The notes: generated from the sequence alone by a model not told the origin. DNA of 64,000 nt from JBGPLJ01 sp035644395 (GCA_035644395.1 DASQOR010000047.1:1-64000); one strand, 5' to 3'; numbered from the stretch's first letter, positions 8,622 to 18,482 are shown. Numbers and translations are program-made.

Positions 8622-9008
8622 GGCTGTCTTCTTTGACGGCTGGCTTCGGCTTACCGTCTTGTCGTTGTCACCGTGCAGGCGCCCGGGATTGCGGCGGCCC
8701 GCCCACCATGGCTGTGCTTGCGCGCCTATGTTGGCTCCGGCCAAGCGGCCATGCAACAAGAAAACAGGGCCAGTTAAAAACTCGTAACGGAGTTCCCAAG
8801 TGCCACGCGAGGCGCGGCCGAGCTCCATCGCCAGGTTTGGCGTTTCCATAGGCCTAAGTACCTATTGTCGGCGCGACTGCAAACGAGCAATTCTCCGATC
8901 CATCCTCCGATCCATCCGGCGGACCGTCCTGTTGCAATCCATGAAGTAACGGGGGAGCCAATATCCTGCTGCATTGGATCGATGTGTTGCGGCGCCAAGG
9001 GGTGAAAC
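8622..9008. promoter_or_regulatory. Divergent intergenic region between caxA and the decarboxylase operon
   Basis: This 387-base gap must hold promoters for the exchanger (minus) and the 12-kb decarboxylase operon (plus). I can make out a two-copy 12-bp tandem repeat (8892-8903 and 8904-8915, core CTCCGATCCAT) and an AT-richer patch at about 8770-8785. I could not fix -35/-10 boxes or a known operator. No gene is evident in either strand. Confidence 0.4.
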
Positions 9009-11345
9009 ATGATTCAAAGTAGCGGAGCAAGATCGCTCGCCCGTCGTGTGCTTGTCGTGGACGACTCGCTGACGAGTTCATCAAGCGCCGCAGGGCGCAG
9101 CGTGCGTGCCCTGGTGTCGGAATTCCAGGCGCGCGGCATGGAAGTTGTCGAGGCCGTTTCCTGCGAGGATGGGGAAGCAACCGTCGTATCCGATGCCGGC
9201 ATCTCTTGCATCCTGCTCAACTGGACGCAGGGACAGAACGACAAGAAGATTCACGAGCAGGCGACGGAACTGTTGCGCGCCGTCCGCAGCCGCAATGCCA
9301 AGGTTCCGATCTTCCTCATGGCGAGCCGCAAGCTTGCCGGCACGGTCAGCGTCGAAGTCGCGACGCTGGCTGACGAGTTCATCTGGGTTCTGGAGGACAC
9401 CGCGTCCTTCATCTGCGGACGTGTGCAGGGCGCGATCGAACGGTACGTGCAGGCGCTGCTGCCGCCGTACGCCGCGGCTTTGGCCCGCTACGACCGTGAG
9501 CGCGAATACTCCTGGGCCGCGCCGGGCCACCAAGGCGGTGTCGCGTTCCTGAAGTCGCCGGTTGGCCGTGCGTTCTTCGATTTCTACGGCGAGAACCTCT
9601 TTCGCACGGACATGGGCATCGAGCGTGGCGCGCTCGGATCGCTCCTCGGCCACAGCGGCCCCGTAGGGGAGAGCGAGCGCAACATCGCGCGCATCTTCGG
9701 CGCGGAGCGCTCGTACTCGGTGCTGAACGGCACGTCCGCATCGAATCGCGCCATCATGTCCGCGTGCGTCGGTGACAACGAGCTTGCGCTCTGCGATCGC
9801 AATTGCCACAAGTCCATCGAGCAGGGCCTCGCCATCACGGGCGGCATCCCGGTGTTCCTGAGCCCGACGCGCAATCGCTACGGCATCATTGGTCCGATTC
9901 CGCCACAAGCGCTCGAGCCCGAGGCCATCGAGAAATGCATCGCCGCCAATCCGCTTGCGAAGGCGAGCGGCCACAAGCGCGCGGTCTACTCGGTGCTGAC
10001 GAACTGCACGTATGACGGAATGTGCTACGACGCGGCCGCCGCCCAGAAGGGACTCGCAAAGAGCGTCGACCGCGTCCATTTCGATGAAGCGTGGTACGGC
10101 TACGCGCGCTTCAATCCGATGTATCGCGATCGATATGCCATGCGAGGGGAACCTGCGTCGCACGCGAAGGATGGGCCGACGGTTTTCGCGACGCATTCGA
10201 CGCATAAGCTCCTCGCCGCGCTGTCGCAGACGTCATACATCCACATCCGCGACGGCCGCCGTGCGATCGACCACGGACGATTCAACGAAGCCTACTGTGC
10301 GCAGGCGAGCACCTCGCCGCTCTACGCCCTGATTGCCTCAAACGATGTCGCCGCCGCCATGATGGACGGCCCGGCGGGGCAGTCGCTGACGCAGGAAACC
10401 ATCGATGAAGCGGTCGCGTGCCGGCTTGCCGTCGCGCGCGTGCGCCAGGAATTCCTCGCGAAGAAGGACTGGTTCTTCGCGCCGTGGAACGCCGAGGAAG
10501 TGCGCGATCCCAAGACGGGCAAGCGCATACCGTTTCATGAGGCGCCGGAGGAACTCCTCAGCACGGATCCAAACTGCTGGATCCTGCACCCCGGCGAGAG
10601 CTGGCACGGCTTCGAAGGCCTGCCGGACGGCTGGTGCATGCTCGATCCCATCAAGTTCGGCATCGTCTGCCCTGGCATGAAGACGGACGGCGAACTCGAT
10701 GCGAAGGGCATTCCGGCTGACATCGTCACGGCGTACCTCGGTCGCCACGGCATCGTGCCCTCGCGCACGACCGACCACATGGTCCTGTTCCTTTTCTCCA
10801 TCGGGATAACGAAAGGCAAGTGGGGGACGCTGCTCAATACGCTCCTCGACTTCAAGGTGGATTACGACCGCAACGCTCCCGTTGCAGAAGTTCTGCCCGC
10901 GGTGTTTGCGGCAGCGCCGCAGCGCTATGCGGGCAAGGGACTGAAGGATCTGGGCGATGAGATGTGGGCGCAGCTGCGCAAGAGCAAACAGGGTCACTGG
11001 CAGGCCCAGGCGTACGCGACGCTCCCTGTGCCGGAGATGACGCCGCGCCGGGCGTTTCAGATGCTGATGGCCGGTGACGCCGAGAAGGTGCCGCTCGCCG
11101 AGATCGCCGGGCGCGTGGTCGGCGTCGGCGTGATTCCCTATCCGCCCGGCATCCCGATCGTCATGCCGGGCGAAAACATCGGCAAGGCCGACGGGCCATG
11201 GATTACGTATCTGCGCACGCTGCAGGAATACGGGCATCTCTTCCCCGGCTTCGCCAAGGAAGTGGAGGGCGCGGAGGAGCATGAGGGGAGCTATCACATC
11301 TATTGCGTGAAGGGCACGTCGGCGTCGGGCAAATCCAAGGGATGA
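9009..11345 (+). CDS. adiA: Arginine decarboxylase, AdiA type (PLP, fold type I), first copy
   Basis: This is a 778-residue enzyme of the bacterial Orn/Lys/Arg decarboxylase family. A receiver-like wing domain (about 12-150) precedes the linker and the PLP domain with SWAAPGHQGG, NGTSASNRAI, DRNCHKSIEQG, HFDEAWYGYARF and THSTHKLLAALSQ, where Lys400 binds PLP. The C-terminal domain ends with the family motif VIPYPPGIPIVMPGEN. Motif by motif it follows E. coli AdiA (DMGIERG, NRYGIIGPI, DPIKFGIVCPGM), so conversion of L-arginine to agmatine with proton consumption is the best guess. The wing has Asn (LLNW) where the paralogue at 16164 has Asp. It is the first gene of a seven-gene operon, seven bases before the next. 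Confidence 0.88.
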   Translation: MIQSSGARSLARRVLVVDDSLTSSSSAAGRSVRALVSEFQARGMEVVEAVSCEDGEATVVSDAGISCILLNWTQGQNDKKIHEQATELLRAVRSRNAKVPIFLMASRKLAGTVSVEVATLADEFIWVLEDTASFICGRVQGAIERYVQALLPPYAAALARYDREREYSWAAPGHQGGVAFLKSPVGRAFFDFYGENLFRTDMGIERGALGSLLGHSGPVGESERNIARIFGAERSYSVLNGTSASNRAIMSACVGDNELALCDRNCHKSIEQGLAITGGIPVFLSPTRNRYGIIGPIPPQALEPEAIEKCIAANPLAKASGHKRAVYSVLTNCTYDGMCYDAAAAQKGLAKSVDRVHFDEAWYGYARFNPMYRDRYAMRGEPASHAKDGPTVFATHSTHKLLAALSQTSYIHIRDGRRAIDHGRFNEAYCAQASTSPLYALIASNDVAAAMMDGPAGQSLTQETIDEAVACRLAVARVRQEFLAKKDWFFAPWNAEEVRDPKTGKRIPFHEAPEELLSTDPNCWILHPGESWHGFEGLPDGWCMLDPIKFGIVCPGMKTDGELDAKGIPADIVTAYLGRHGIVPSRTTDHMVLFLFSIGITKGKWGTLLNTLLDFKVDYDRNAPVAEVLPAVFAAAPQRYAGKGLKDLGDEMWAQLRKSKQGHWQAQAYATLPVPEMTPRRAFQMLMAGDAEKVPLAEIAGRVVGVGVIPYPPGIPIVMPGENIGKADGPWITYLRTLQEYGHLFPGFAKEVEGAEEHEGSYHIYCVKGTSASGKSKG

Positions 11346-11352
11346 TGCGGTC

Positions 11353-13719
11353 ATGATCGAGGCCCCTGCCAAGGCAGCTCCCATCCCGATCCCGTTTCAC
11401 AAGCTCCTCAAGGTGGTGGCGCTGGTGGACGGTGCGAATCCGCAGGTGCGTGCGCTCATCGATCTTGTCTCGGGGGCCAATTTCGAGGTCGAGATCAGCG
11501 ATCGTTACGACCGTGATGTTTCCGAGGACGCAGAGGTCGGTGCCTACATCGTCGCGGTCGACGGCGATCGGCGCGAACCTGCACGCAAACTTGCGCTGGC
11601 CGTGCGCGACCACGGCTTCCGGACACCGCTCTGGGCCCTTGCGGATTCGAGCAGGATCGCCGACACATCCGTGCTCGGCGTGACCGGTGATGTCGACGGC
11701 TACATCTACCTTGGCCAGCAGACGCCGAACTTCTACGCGAAACAGGTCATCGCGAGCATCACGGCGTACGGCGGGAGTCTCTTGCCGCCGTTCTTCGGCG
11801 CGCTCATGGCTTACGACTCCGAAGCCAAGGTGTCCTTCGCTTGCCCCGGACACCAGGGTGGGGAGTTCTACCGGAAGTCGCCGGCCGGCCAGCTCTTCTT
11901 CAAGCATTTTGGCGAGCAGATCTTCCGCAACGACCTCTGCAATGCCGACGTCGAACTCGGCGACCTGCTCATACACGTCGGCCCCGCCGTCGACGCACAG
12001 CGCCACGCGGCGCAGGTTTTCGGCGCCGACCGCACGTATTTCGTCCTGAACGGCACCTCGACCTCCAACAAGATCGTCACCCAGGCGACCTTGCGGCCGG
12101 GCGACGTCGTGCTGTTCGATCGCAACAATCACAAGTCGCTCCATCAGGGCGCGCTCGTCAAGGCGGGCGCGATTCCGATCTTCCTGCCGACCGCGCGCAA
12201 TGGATTCGGCATGATCGGCGCGGTCGACTGGGAAGCCTGGAACGAGGAGTCCCTGCGTGAGCAGATCCGTGCCCATCCGCTGGTGAAGGATCGCGAGCGG
12301 CACAAGGCCGAGCGGCCGATTCGCCTGGCCTGCATCCAGCTCGCGACCTACGACGGCACGGTCTACAACGTTCGCAAGGTGCTTGAGAAAATCGGGCACC
12401 TCTGCGACTACGTGCTCTGGGATGAGGCCTGGATCGGCTACAACGCATTTCATCCGCTCTTTGCGGATCACAGCCCGATGCGGATCGAGAACCTCAAGCC
12501 GGATATGGCGGGACTCTATTCCACGCAATCCGTACACAAGCAGGGCGCCGGCTTCTCGCAGGCGTCGCAGATCCACAAGAAGGACGAGCACATCCGCGGG
12601 CAGCGGCGCTTCATCGAGCACAAGCGCTTCAACGAAGCGTTCCTCATGTACTGCTCGACGTCACCTTTCTATCCGCTCTTTGCGGCGCTCGATGTGAACG
12701 CCAAGGTCCATGCGGGGAAAGCGGGGGAGATGCTGTGGGACCGCTGCATCGCGCTCGGCATCGAAGCGCGCAAGAAGCTGCGCGAATTCGGCCGCCACTA
12801 CGCGAGCACCGGCCGCACCGCGGAAGAGCAGTGGTTCTTCGATCCCTTCGTACCCGATGTGGTCAGCATTCGCGGCTCAAAGTTGACGAAGGACGCAAGC
12901 AACGTCGCCTGGGAAAGCTTGCCGACCGAAGTCCTCAAGCGCGAACAGCAATGCTGGACCTTCGATCCCAAGGCCACCTGGCACGGCTACAAGGGCTACG
13001 CGCCCGGCTACGCGATGGTCGATCCGAACAAGCTCATGCTGCTCACCCCGGGCATCGACCGGAAGACCGGGGACTATCTTGATTTCGGTGTTCCGGCAAC
13101 GGTCGTCGCGAACTACCTGCGCGAACAGCGCATCGTTCCGGAGAAGTGCGATCTCAACAGCATCCTTTTCCTGATGACACCGGCCGAGGATGAGAGCAAG
13201 CTCAATACGCTCATCTCGAAGCTCGTGAAGTTCAAGAATCTCTGGGACCGCGACGCCGCACTGGGCGAGGTACTGCCGACCCTCCACGCGCAGAACAGCG
13301 CGCGCTATGCAGGCTACTCGCTGCGCCAGGTTTGCAAGGAAATGCATGACTTCTATCGCAAGGCAAACGTCAAGGAGCTACAGCGGCTTTCGTTTCGCGC
13401 GAGCAGTTTCCCGGAGTTCGCGATGTCCTCGAAGGACGCTTATGAGGCGCTGGTCGCGAACGAGGTGGACTATGTGCCCCTGGCCGAGGGCGTCAGCGGC
13501 CGGATTGCGGCGACTCTGGCGCTCATCTATCCACCGGGCATCGGCGTCATCGTTCCCGGCGAACGCTGGGATCAACGGGCGCAGCCGATGCTCGACTATT
13601 TCCTGACGTTCGAAGAATCGTTCAACCGCTTCCCCGGCTTCAACTACGAGGTGCAGGGCGTGTATCAGGAGCAGGTGAACGGGCGCATCAAGTTTCATAC
13701 ATACGTGGTCCGGGAATGA
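11353..13719 (+). CDS. speF: Ornithine decarboxylase, SpeC/SpeF type
   Basis: This 788-residue PLP decarboxylase belongs to the same family but the ornithine subgroup. It has FACPGHQGGEFYRKSPAG, NGTSTSNKIV, DRNNHKSLHQGAL, ATYDGTVYN and VLWDEAWIGYN, then QSVHKQGAGFSQASQIHKKD with Lys396 as the PLP lysine. That last segment is distinctive of E. coli SpeC/SpeF rather than AdiA or CadA. The product would be putrescine plus CO2. It is slightly longer than the E. coli enzymes, with an extended N-terminal wing region (about 1-125). It sits between an arginine decarboxylase and a PotE-type ornithine/putrescine antiporter, which matches this substrate. Confidence 0.88.
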   Translation: MIEAPAKAAPIPIPFHKLLKVVALVDGANPQVRALIDLVSGANFEVEISDRYDRDVSEDAEVGAYIVAVDGDRREPARKLALAVRDHGFRTPLWALADSSRIADTSVLGVTGDVDGYIYLGQQTPNFYAKQVIASITAYGGSLLPPFFGALMAYDSEAKVSFACPGHQGGEFYRKSPAGQLFFKHFGEQIFRNDLCNADVELGDLLIHVGPAVDAQRHAAQVFGADRTYFVLNGTSTSNKIVTQATLRPGDVVLFDRNNHKSLHQGALVKAGAIPIFLPTARNGFGMIGAVDWEAWNEESLREQIRAHPLVKDRERHKAERPIRLACIQLATYDGTVYNVRKVLEKIGHLCDYVLWDEAWIGYNAFHPLFADHSPMRIENLKPDMAGLYSTQSVHKQGAGFSQASQIHKKDEHIRGQRRFIEHKRFNEAFLMYCSTSPFYPLFAALDVNAKVHAGKAGEMLWDRCIALGIEARKKLREFGRHYASTGRTAEEQWFFDPFVPDVVSIRGSKLTKDASNVAWESLPTEVLKREQQCWTFDPKATWHGYKGYAPGYAMVDPNKLMLLTPGIDRKTGDYLDFGVPATVVANYLREQRIVPEKCDLNSILFLMTPAEDESKLNTLISKLVKFKNLWDRDAALGEVLPTLHAQNSARYAGYSLRQVCKEMHDFYRKANVKELQRLSFRASSFPEFAMSSKDAYEALVANEVDYVPLAEGVSGRIAATLALIYPPGIGVIVPGERWDQRAQPMLDYFLTFEESFNRFPGFNYEVQGVYQEQVNGRIKFHTYVVRE

Positions 13720-13765
13720 GCCCCGCACAAGAATGAACGAGCGGACTGCATGAAGGAGAAGCGGT

Positions 13766-15106
13766 ATGGCTGAACAAAAGAAGAAAATGAACGTGGTGCA
13801 ACTCACGTTCATCGTCGCCGTGAACATGATGGGCTCCGGCATCATCATGCTGCCGACCAACATGGCGCAGGTCGGCGCGATTTCCCTGCTGTCGTGGATC
13901 GTGACGGCCATCGGTTCGATGGCAATCGCCTACGGCTTTGCGCAGGCCGGCATTTTCAACCAGCGCACGGGCGGCATGGCGGCCTACGCCGAAGACGCGT
14001 ACGGGAAGTCCGGCTACTTCCAGGTCTTCCTGCTCTACTTCCTGTCGCTCGCCATCGGCAACGTCGCCATCGGCATCTCGGCGGTGGGTTATCTCGCGAC
14101 CTTCTTCCCGGGGCTTTCGGCGACGCCGGTATCGACCTGCCTGAGCGTGATCGCACTGCTGTGGCTCACGACCTTCGCCAATTTCGGCGGGCCGGGCGTG
14201 ACCGGGAAAATCGGCTCGATCACGGTCTGGGGCGTCATCCTTCCGGTCGGCCTGCTGTCGCTGATCGGCTGGTTCTGGTTCAGCTCCGACACATTCGCGG
14301 CTGCCTGGAATCCGAAGGGAATGAGCATCGGTGCGGGCATGGGCTCCAGCATCTCGCTCACGTTGTGGGCGTTCCTCGGCATGGAATCCGCGGCGCAGAA
14401 CTCCGATGCGGTGGAAGATCCGAAAAAGAACGTGCCGCTCGCGTGCCTCTTCGGGACGCTCGGCGCCGCCTTCATCTACGTCCTATCGACGACCGTAATC
14501 CAGGGCATCGTGCCGAATGCCGAGCTCGCCAACTCGACCGGTCCGTTCGGGCTCGCGTTCGCGAAGATGTTCAGCCCGACGGTGGGTTCCATCGTCATGG
14601 CGCTCGCCATCCTCGCGTGCCTCGGGTCGCTCCTCGGCTGGCAGTTCACGATCGCGTCGACCGGCAAGGCGGCGGCGGAGGACCGGATGTTCCCGGCCTT
14701 TTTCACGAAGGTCAACGCGATGGGTGCGCCGGTCAAGGGAATGATCGTGCTCGGCGTCGTACAGTCTTTGCTCGCGTTGATGACGATCTCGCCCACGCTG
14801 AGCGAGCAATTCAGCGCACTCGTGAATCTCGCGGTCGTCACGAACGTCATTCCCTACATCGTCGCCCTGTCTGCACTGGCGGTGATGATGAGGAGTGCCA
14901 ACGTCCCGCAGTCGGTCTTCACACGCAACGTCGTGATCTCGGTGGTCGCGATGGGTTACAGCATTTTCGCGCTCTACGCGGCCGGCAAAGACGCAGTGCT
15001 CGGCGGCATGCTGGTGCTCGGCGTCGCCTATGTCGTCTGGGGGTTCCTTGCGCCCCGATTCACGAACGCGCCGGCGGCAACCGCCCGGCCCGTCGGGAAG
15101 GTGTGA
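13766..15106 (+). CDS. potE: Putrescine-ornithine antiporter, PotE type
   Basis: This 446-residue APC-family inner-membrane transporter has about 12 TM segments. It follows E. coli PotE closely: MNVVQLTFIVAVNMMGSGII, MLPTNMAQVGAIS, ITVWGVILPVGL, SLTLWAFLGMESA and GSLLGWQFTIAS. The Trp and Glu of LWAFLGMES and the Trp of LLGWQ correspond to residues implicated in PotE substrate recognition (Trp201, Glu207, Trp292). Proposed role: exchange of external ornithine for internal putrescine. An AAGGAG ribosome site precedes the ATG. It lies 46 bases after the ornithine decarboxylase, the same pairing as speF-potE in enterobacteria. Confidence 0.9.
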   Translation: MAEQKKKMNVVQLTFIVAVNMMGSGIIMLPTNMAQVGAISLLSWIVTAIGSMAIAYGFAQAGIFNQRTGGMAAYAEDAYGKSGYFQVFLLYFLSLAIGNVAIGISAVGYLATFFPGLSATPVSTCLSVIALLWLTTFANFGGPGVTGKIGSITVWGVILPVGLLSLIGWFWFSSDTFAAAWNPKGMSIGAGMGSSISLTLWAFLGMESAAQNSDAVEDPKKNVPLACLFGTLGAAFIYVLSTTVIQGIVPNAELANSTGPFGLAFAKMFSPTVGSIVMALAILACLGSLLGWQFTIASTGKAAAEDRMFPAFFTKVNAMGAPVKGMIVLGVVQSLLALMTISPTLSEQFSALVNLAVVTNVIPYIVALSALAVMMRSANVPQSVFTRNVVISVVAMGYSIFALYAAGKDAVLGGMLVLGVAYVVWGFLAPRFTNAPAATARPVGKV

Positions 15107-15141
15107 CCATGGCGCGCGTAATTCCGGGAAGGAGAATAATC

Positions 15142-16089
15142 ATGAACGTTGAACGAACCACATCCTCGCACCGCCATCGGGTGCGCTCTGCGAGCCGCGC
15201 CATCGCAGCGTTTGCCGTCGCCTCGATCGGCCTCGCCGCGGCGACTTCCGTTTCGGCGGCAACGCTCGACCGCATCAAGGAGTCGGGCCACATCAAGTTC
15301 GGCTACCTGGATTCGGCACCGCCGTTGTCCTATAAAAACAAGGACGGCACAGCCGAGGGCTATGGCATCACGCTGTGCGAACACATTGCCGATGCGGTCA
15401 AGACGCAGCTCGGGCTGTCGCAATTGACGGTCGATTGGGTGCCAGTCACGCTGGAAGACCGTCTGCAACAGGTGAAGCAGGGAAACATCGACCTGTTGTG
15501 CACGCCCACCATCGAAACGCTGTCCAGGCGGCAGGAGGTCTCGTTCTCGGTTTCGGTGTTCGCGGGCGGCAACCGCGCCGTCGTGCGCGCCGACGCGGCC
15601 GCGGCGCTGCGCAATGCGCTCGCCGAGCACCCGGATGCAAAGCCGGTCTGGCGCGGCTCACCGGCCGCGAAGCTCCTGGAAAACACCACGTTCGCGGTGG
15701 TTTCCGGCACGACGACCGAGGCCTGGCTCAAGGAGCGGGCCGCGACGTTTCAGGTGAATGCCAAGGTCACTCCGGTCGCGGACTACCGGTCTGGGCTGCA
15801 TGAGCTCGCGGATGGCAAGGTCAGCGTCTTCTTCGGCGATCGCGCCCTGATCCTCGGGGCCATGGACGATGCCACGCGTCCGAAGCTTGCAATCCTCAAT
15901 CGCCTGTTCACGCACGAACAGTCCGCACTTGCGCTTGCGCGAGGGGACGAAGATTTCCGGCTGGCCGTCGACAGCGCGCTCAGCCAGCTCTATGCGTCCG
16001 ACGGCTTTGCGGATCTGGTCAAGAAGTGGGCCGGCAGTTATGACGACCGGGCGAGCGCGTACTTCCAGTGGATGACGCTCGGTCAGTGA
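15142..16089 (+). CDS. Periplasmic amino-acid binding protein (SBP family 3), orphan
   Basis: This 315-residue protein has a long N-terminal signal peptide (hydrophobic stretch IAAFAVASIGLAAATSVSAA, processing near VSA-ATLD). The extracellular solute-binding fold follows: LDRIKESGHIKFGYLDSAPPLSYK, EGYGITLCEHIADAV, VTLEDRLQQVKQGNIDLLC and TPTIETLSRRQEVSFSVSVF. These are hallmarks of family 3 (polar amino acid) binding proteins. No ABC permease or ATPase lies nearby, so it probably serves as a periplasmic carrier or sensor for the decarboxylase substrate, or feeds a permease elsewhere. A GGAGAATAATC ribosome site precedes the ATG at 15142. Another ATG at 15109 lies upstream in frame, but its extension adds no signal-like sequence. 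Confidence 0.85.
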   Translation: MNVERTTSSHRHRVRSASRAIAAFAVASIGLAAATSVSAATLDRIKESGHIKFGYLDSAPPLSYKNKDGTAEGYGITLCEHIADAVKTQLGLSQLTVDWVPVTLEDRLQQVKQGNIDLLCTPTIETLSRRQEVSFSVSVFAGGNRAVVRADAAAALRNALAEHPDAKPVWRGSPAAKLLENTTFAVVSGTTTEAWLKERAATFQVNAKVTPVADYRSGLHELADGKVSVFFGDRALILGAMDDATRPKLAILNRLFTHEQSALALARGDEDFRLAVDSALSQLYASDGFADLVKKWAGSYDDRASAYFQWMTLGQ

Positions 16090-16163
16090 CGTTCGCGGCC
16101 GGGCGCGGCCCGCTTCGCTGATCGCACAGGAACTTTGGTCGGCGAAGTCGAGAAGGAGAGGCA

Positions 16164-18482
16164 ATGATCGAGCGAGGCACGAAGCGACTGAGCATGCGGG
16201 CGCTGGTCGTCGACGACGAACTGGGCACCCCGACCGCGGAAGGCCGCGCCGTGGGCGCGCTGGTCAAGGAGCTGAAGGCGCGCGCGATCGAGGTCGTCGA
16301 GGCGAGCTCCGCTGCGGATGGTACCGCGGTCGTCACCTCGGACTCCGCGATCCACGCCTTGCTGATCGACTGGACACTCGGCGCGGACGGGGACCACAAG
16401 CGGTCGCGCGCGCTCATCGAGTTCGTCCGTTCGCGTAACGACAAGATGCCGATCTTCCTGATGGCCGAGCGCGGCGAGGCCACCGACATCCCCGTCGAAG
16501 TGATGGAGATGGTCGACGAGTTCATCTGGACGATCGAGGACACGGCAGCTTTCGTCGGCGGGCGCGTGGCGGCCGCGATCCGTCGCTACCTCGAGATCAT
16601 GCTGCCTCCGCTCGCGGCGGCGACCATGCGCTACACCCTGGAGTCCGAGTACTCCTGGCACACGCCGGGTCACGCGGGCGGCACCGCTTTTCTCAAGTCG
16701 CCCGTTGGCCGGATCTTCTTCGACTACTACGGCGAAAACCTGCTCCGCTCGGACGTGTCGATCAGCGTCGGAAGCCTGGGGTCGCTCCTCGATCACTCGG
16801 GGCCGATGGGCGAACACGAGCGGTACGCCGCACGCGTCTTCGGCGCGCATCGCACGTACAGCGTTACCAACGGCACTTCGATGTCGAACCGCGTCATCTT
16901 CATGGCGGCGGTGGCGCGCGATCAGATCGCCCTGTGCGACCGCAATTGTCACAAGTCGATCGAGCACAGCCTCGTGATGACGGGTGCCATACCGACCTAT
17001 CTGGTTCCGCTGCGCAATCGCTACGGGATTATCGGTCCGATTCCCCCCGAGCGGCTCAACAAGGCCGCGATCAAGGCGGCAGTCAAGTCCAACCCGCTGG
17101 TGTCCAAGGGCATCGATACGCGGCCGGTGCACTCGATCGTCACGAACTCGACTTACGACGGCCTGTGCTACAACGCGCGGCGCGTGGAGGAACTCCTCGA
17201 TCCGAGCGTCGACCGCATCCATTTCGATGAAGCCTGGTACGCGTACGCGCGCTTCAACCCGATCTACCGGGACCGGTTCGCGATGCATGGCGACCCCAAG
17301 GATCACAAGGGTCCGACGATCTTCGCCACGCACTCGACGCACAAGCTCCTGGCCGCGCTCTCGCAGGCGTCGTTCCTGCACATCCGGGACGGGCGCAGCC
17401 CCATTCCGCATTCGCGGTTCAACGAGTCGTACATGCTGCATGCATCGACCTCGCCGCTGTATCCGATCATCGTCTCGAACGACATCACGGCGGCGATGAT
17501 GGACGGGCCGGGCGGCCCCACGCTCACCAACGAGTCGATCGAGGAGGCGGTGGCATTCCGGCAGACCATGGGCCGCGTGCACCGCGATTTTGCGAAAAAG
17601 AAGACCTGGTTCTTCAAGACCTGGAACGCGGAGACCGTCAAGGTCGCGAGGTCATCCCGGAAGATCCGGTTCGAGGATGCCCCGGCGCATGTGCTTGCCA
17701 CCGATCCCGAGTGCTGGGTGCTGCATCCGGGCGAGACCTGGCACGGCTTCAGCGATCTCGAAGACAACTACTGCATGCTCGACCCGATCAAGGTCTCGAT
17801 CGTGACGCCCGGAGTCGCCGACAAGGGGGGCCTAGACAAGCGAGGTGTGCCGGCGACGCTCGTTACGTCCTATCTGCATCACCGGGGCGTCGAAGTCGAG
17901 AAGACCACGGATTTCACCATCCTGGTCCTCTTCTCGATGGGCATCACCAAGGGCAAGTGGGGAACGCTCTTGAACGCGCTGCTCGAGTTCAAGCGCGACT
18001 ACGACAACAATGCGTCGCTCGCTCAAGTGCTGCCCCAGCTCGTGGCCGGAAATCAGGGTGCCTACGGCGCAATGGGATTGCGCGATCTCGCGGATCAGAT
18101 GTTCGCGCAGCTGCGCGATTCGCGGCAGACCCACTGGCTGGCCGAGGCGTTTTCGACGTTGCCGACGCCGGTGATGACGCCGAACGCGGCCTTCCAGTAT
18201 CTCGTGCGCGATGAAATCGAACACGTGCCGCTCGACGACCTGGCCGACCGGATCCTCGCGACGAGCGTCGTACCGTACCCGCCGGGCATTCCGATGCTCA
18301 TGCCGGGCGAATCGACCGGTCCCGACGACGGCCCGTATCTCGGTTACCTGCGCGCACTCTGGGCGTGGGACAAGCGCTTTCCCGGATTCGGCCATGACAC
18401 GCACGGCGTCGAGGTTCGTGACGGAACCTACTTCGTCCAATGCCTCAAGGCGGGAGCGGAAGCTGCAACAGGACGCTCGTGA
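16164..18482 (+). CDS. Orn/Lys/Arg decarboxylase, AdiA-like, second copy
   Basis: This is a 772-residue PLP decarboxylase paralogous to the product of the gene at 9009. Wing domain at about 10-140 (LVVDDELGTPTAEGRAVGAL, LLIDWTLG with Asp), then SWHTPGHAGGTAFLKSPVG, NGTSMSNRVIF, DRNCHKSIEHS, HFDEAWYAYARF and THSTHKLLAALSQ with Lys394 as the PLP lysine, and VVPYPPGIPMLMPGES near the C-terminus. Most of the sequence follows AdiA. However, HTPGHAGG and DVSISVGSLGSLLDHSG differ from AdiA and the first copy, so lysine or another basic amino acid is possible. Its stop overlaps the GTG of the AdiC-like antiporter by four bases, indicating translational coupling. A GGAG ribosome site precedes the start. 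Confidence 0.85.
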   Translation: MIERGTKRLSMRALVVDDELGTPTAEGRAVGALVKELKARAIEVVEASSAADGTAVVTSDSAIHALLIDWTLGADGDHKRSRALIEFVRSRNDKMPIFLMAERGEATDIPVEVMEMVDEFIWTIEDTAAFVGGRVAAAIRRYLEIMLPPLAAATMRYTLESEYSWHTPGHAGGTAFLKSPVGRIFFDYYGENLLRSDVSISVGSLGSLLDHSGPMGEHERYAARVFGAHRTYSVTNGTSMSNRVIFMAAVARDQIALCDRNCHKSIEHSLVMTGAIPTYLVPLRNRYGIIGPIPPERLNKAAIKAAVKSNPLVSKGIDTRPVHSIVTNSTYDGLCYNARRVEELLDPSVDRIHFDEAWYAYARFNPIYRDRFAMHGDPKDHKGPTIFATHSTHKLLAALSQASFLHIRDGRSPIPHSRFNESYMLHASTSPLYPIIVSNDITAAMMDGPGGPTLTNESIEEAVAFRQTMGRVHRDFAKKKTWFFKTWNAETVKVARSSRKIRFEDAPAHVLATDPECWVLHPGETWHGFSDLEDNYCMLDPIKVSIVTPGVADKGGLDKRGVPATLVTSYLHHRGVEVEKTTDFTILVLFSMGITKGKWGTLLNALLEFKRDYDNNASLAQVLPQLVAGNQGAYGAMGLRDLADQMFAQLRDSRQTHWLAEAFSTLPTPVMTPNAAFQYLVRDEIEHVPLDDLADRILATSVVPYPPGIPMLMPGESTGPDDGPYLGYLRALWAWDKRFPGFGHDTHGVEVRDGTYFVQCLKAGAEAATGRS

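Noticed and set aside
8892..8915. Tandem 12-bp repeat as iterons or an origin
   Set aside because: Only two copies occur, with no initiator gene or DnaA-box cluster nearby.
9020..9460. Receiver-like N-terminal domain of the AdiA-type enzyme as a two-component fusion
   Set aside because: This wing domain is normal in the Orn/Lys/Arg decarboxylase family and mediates oligomerisation, not phosphorelay. The first copy lacks the Asp.
13894..15141. In-frame extension of the binding-protein gene across potE
   Set aside because: The extension is Arg/His-rich shadow sequence. The signal peptide and ribosome site place the start at 15142.
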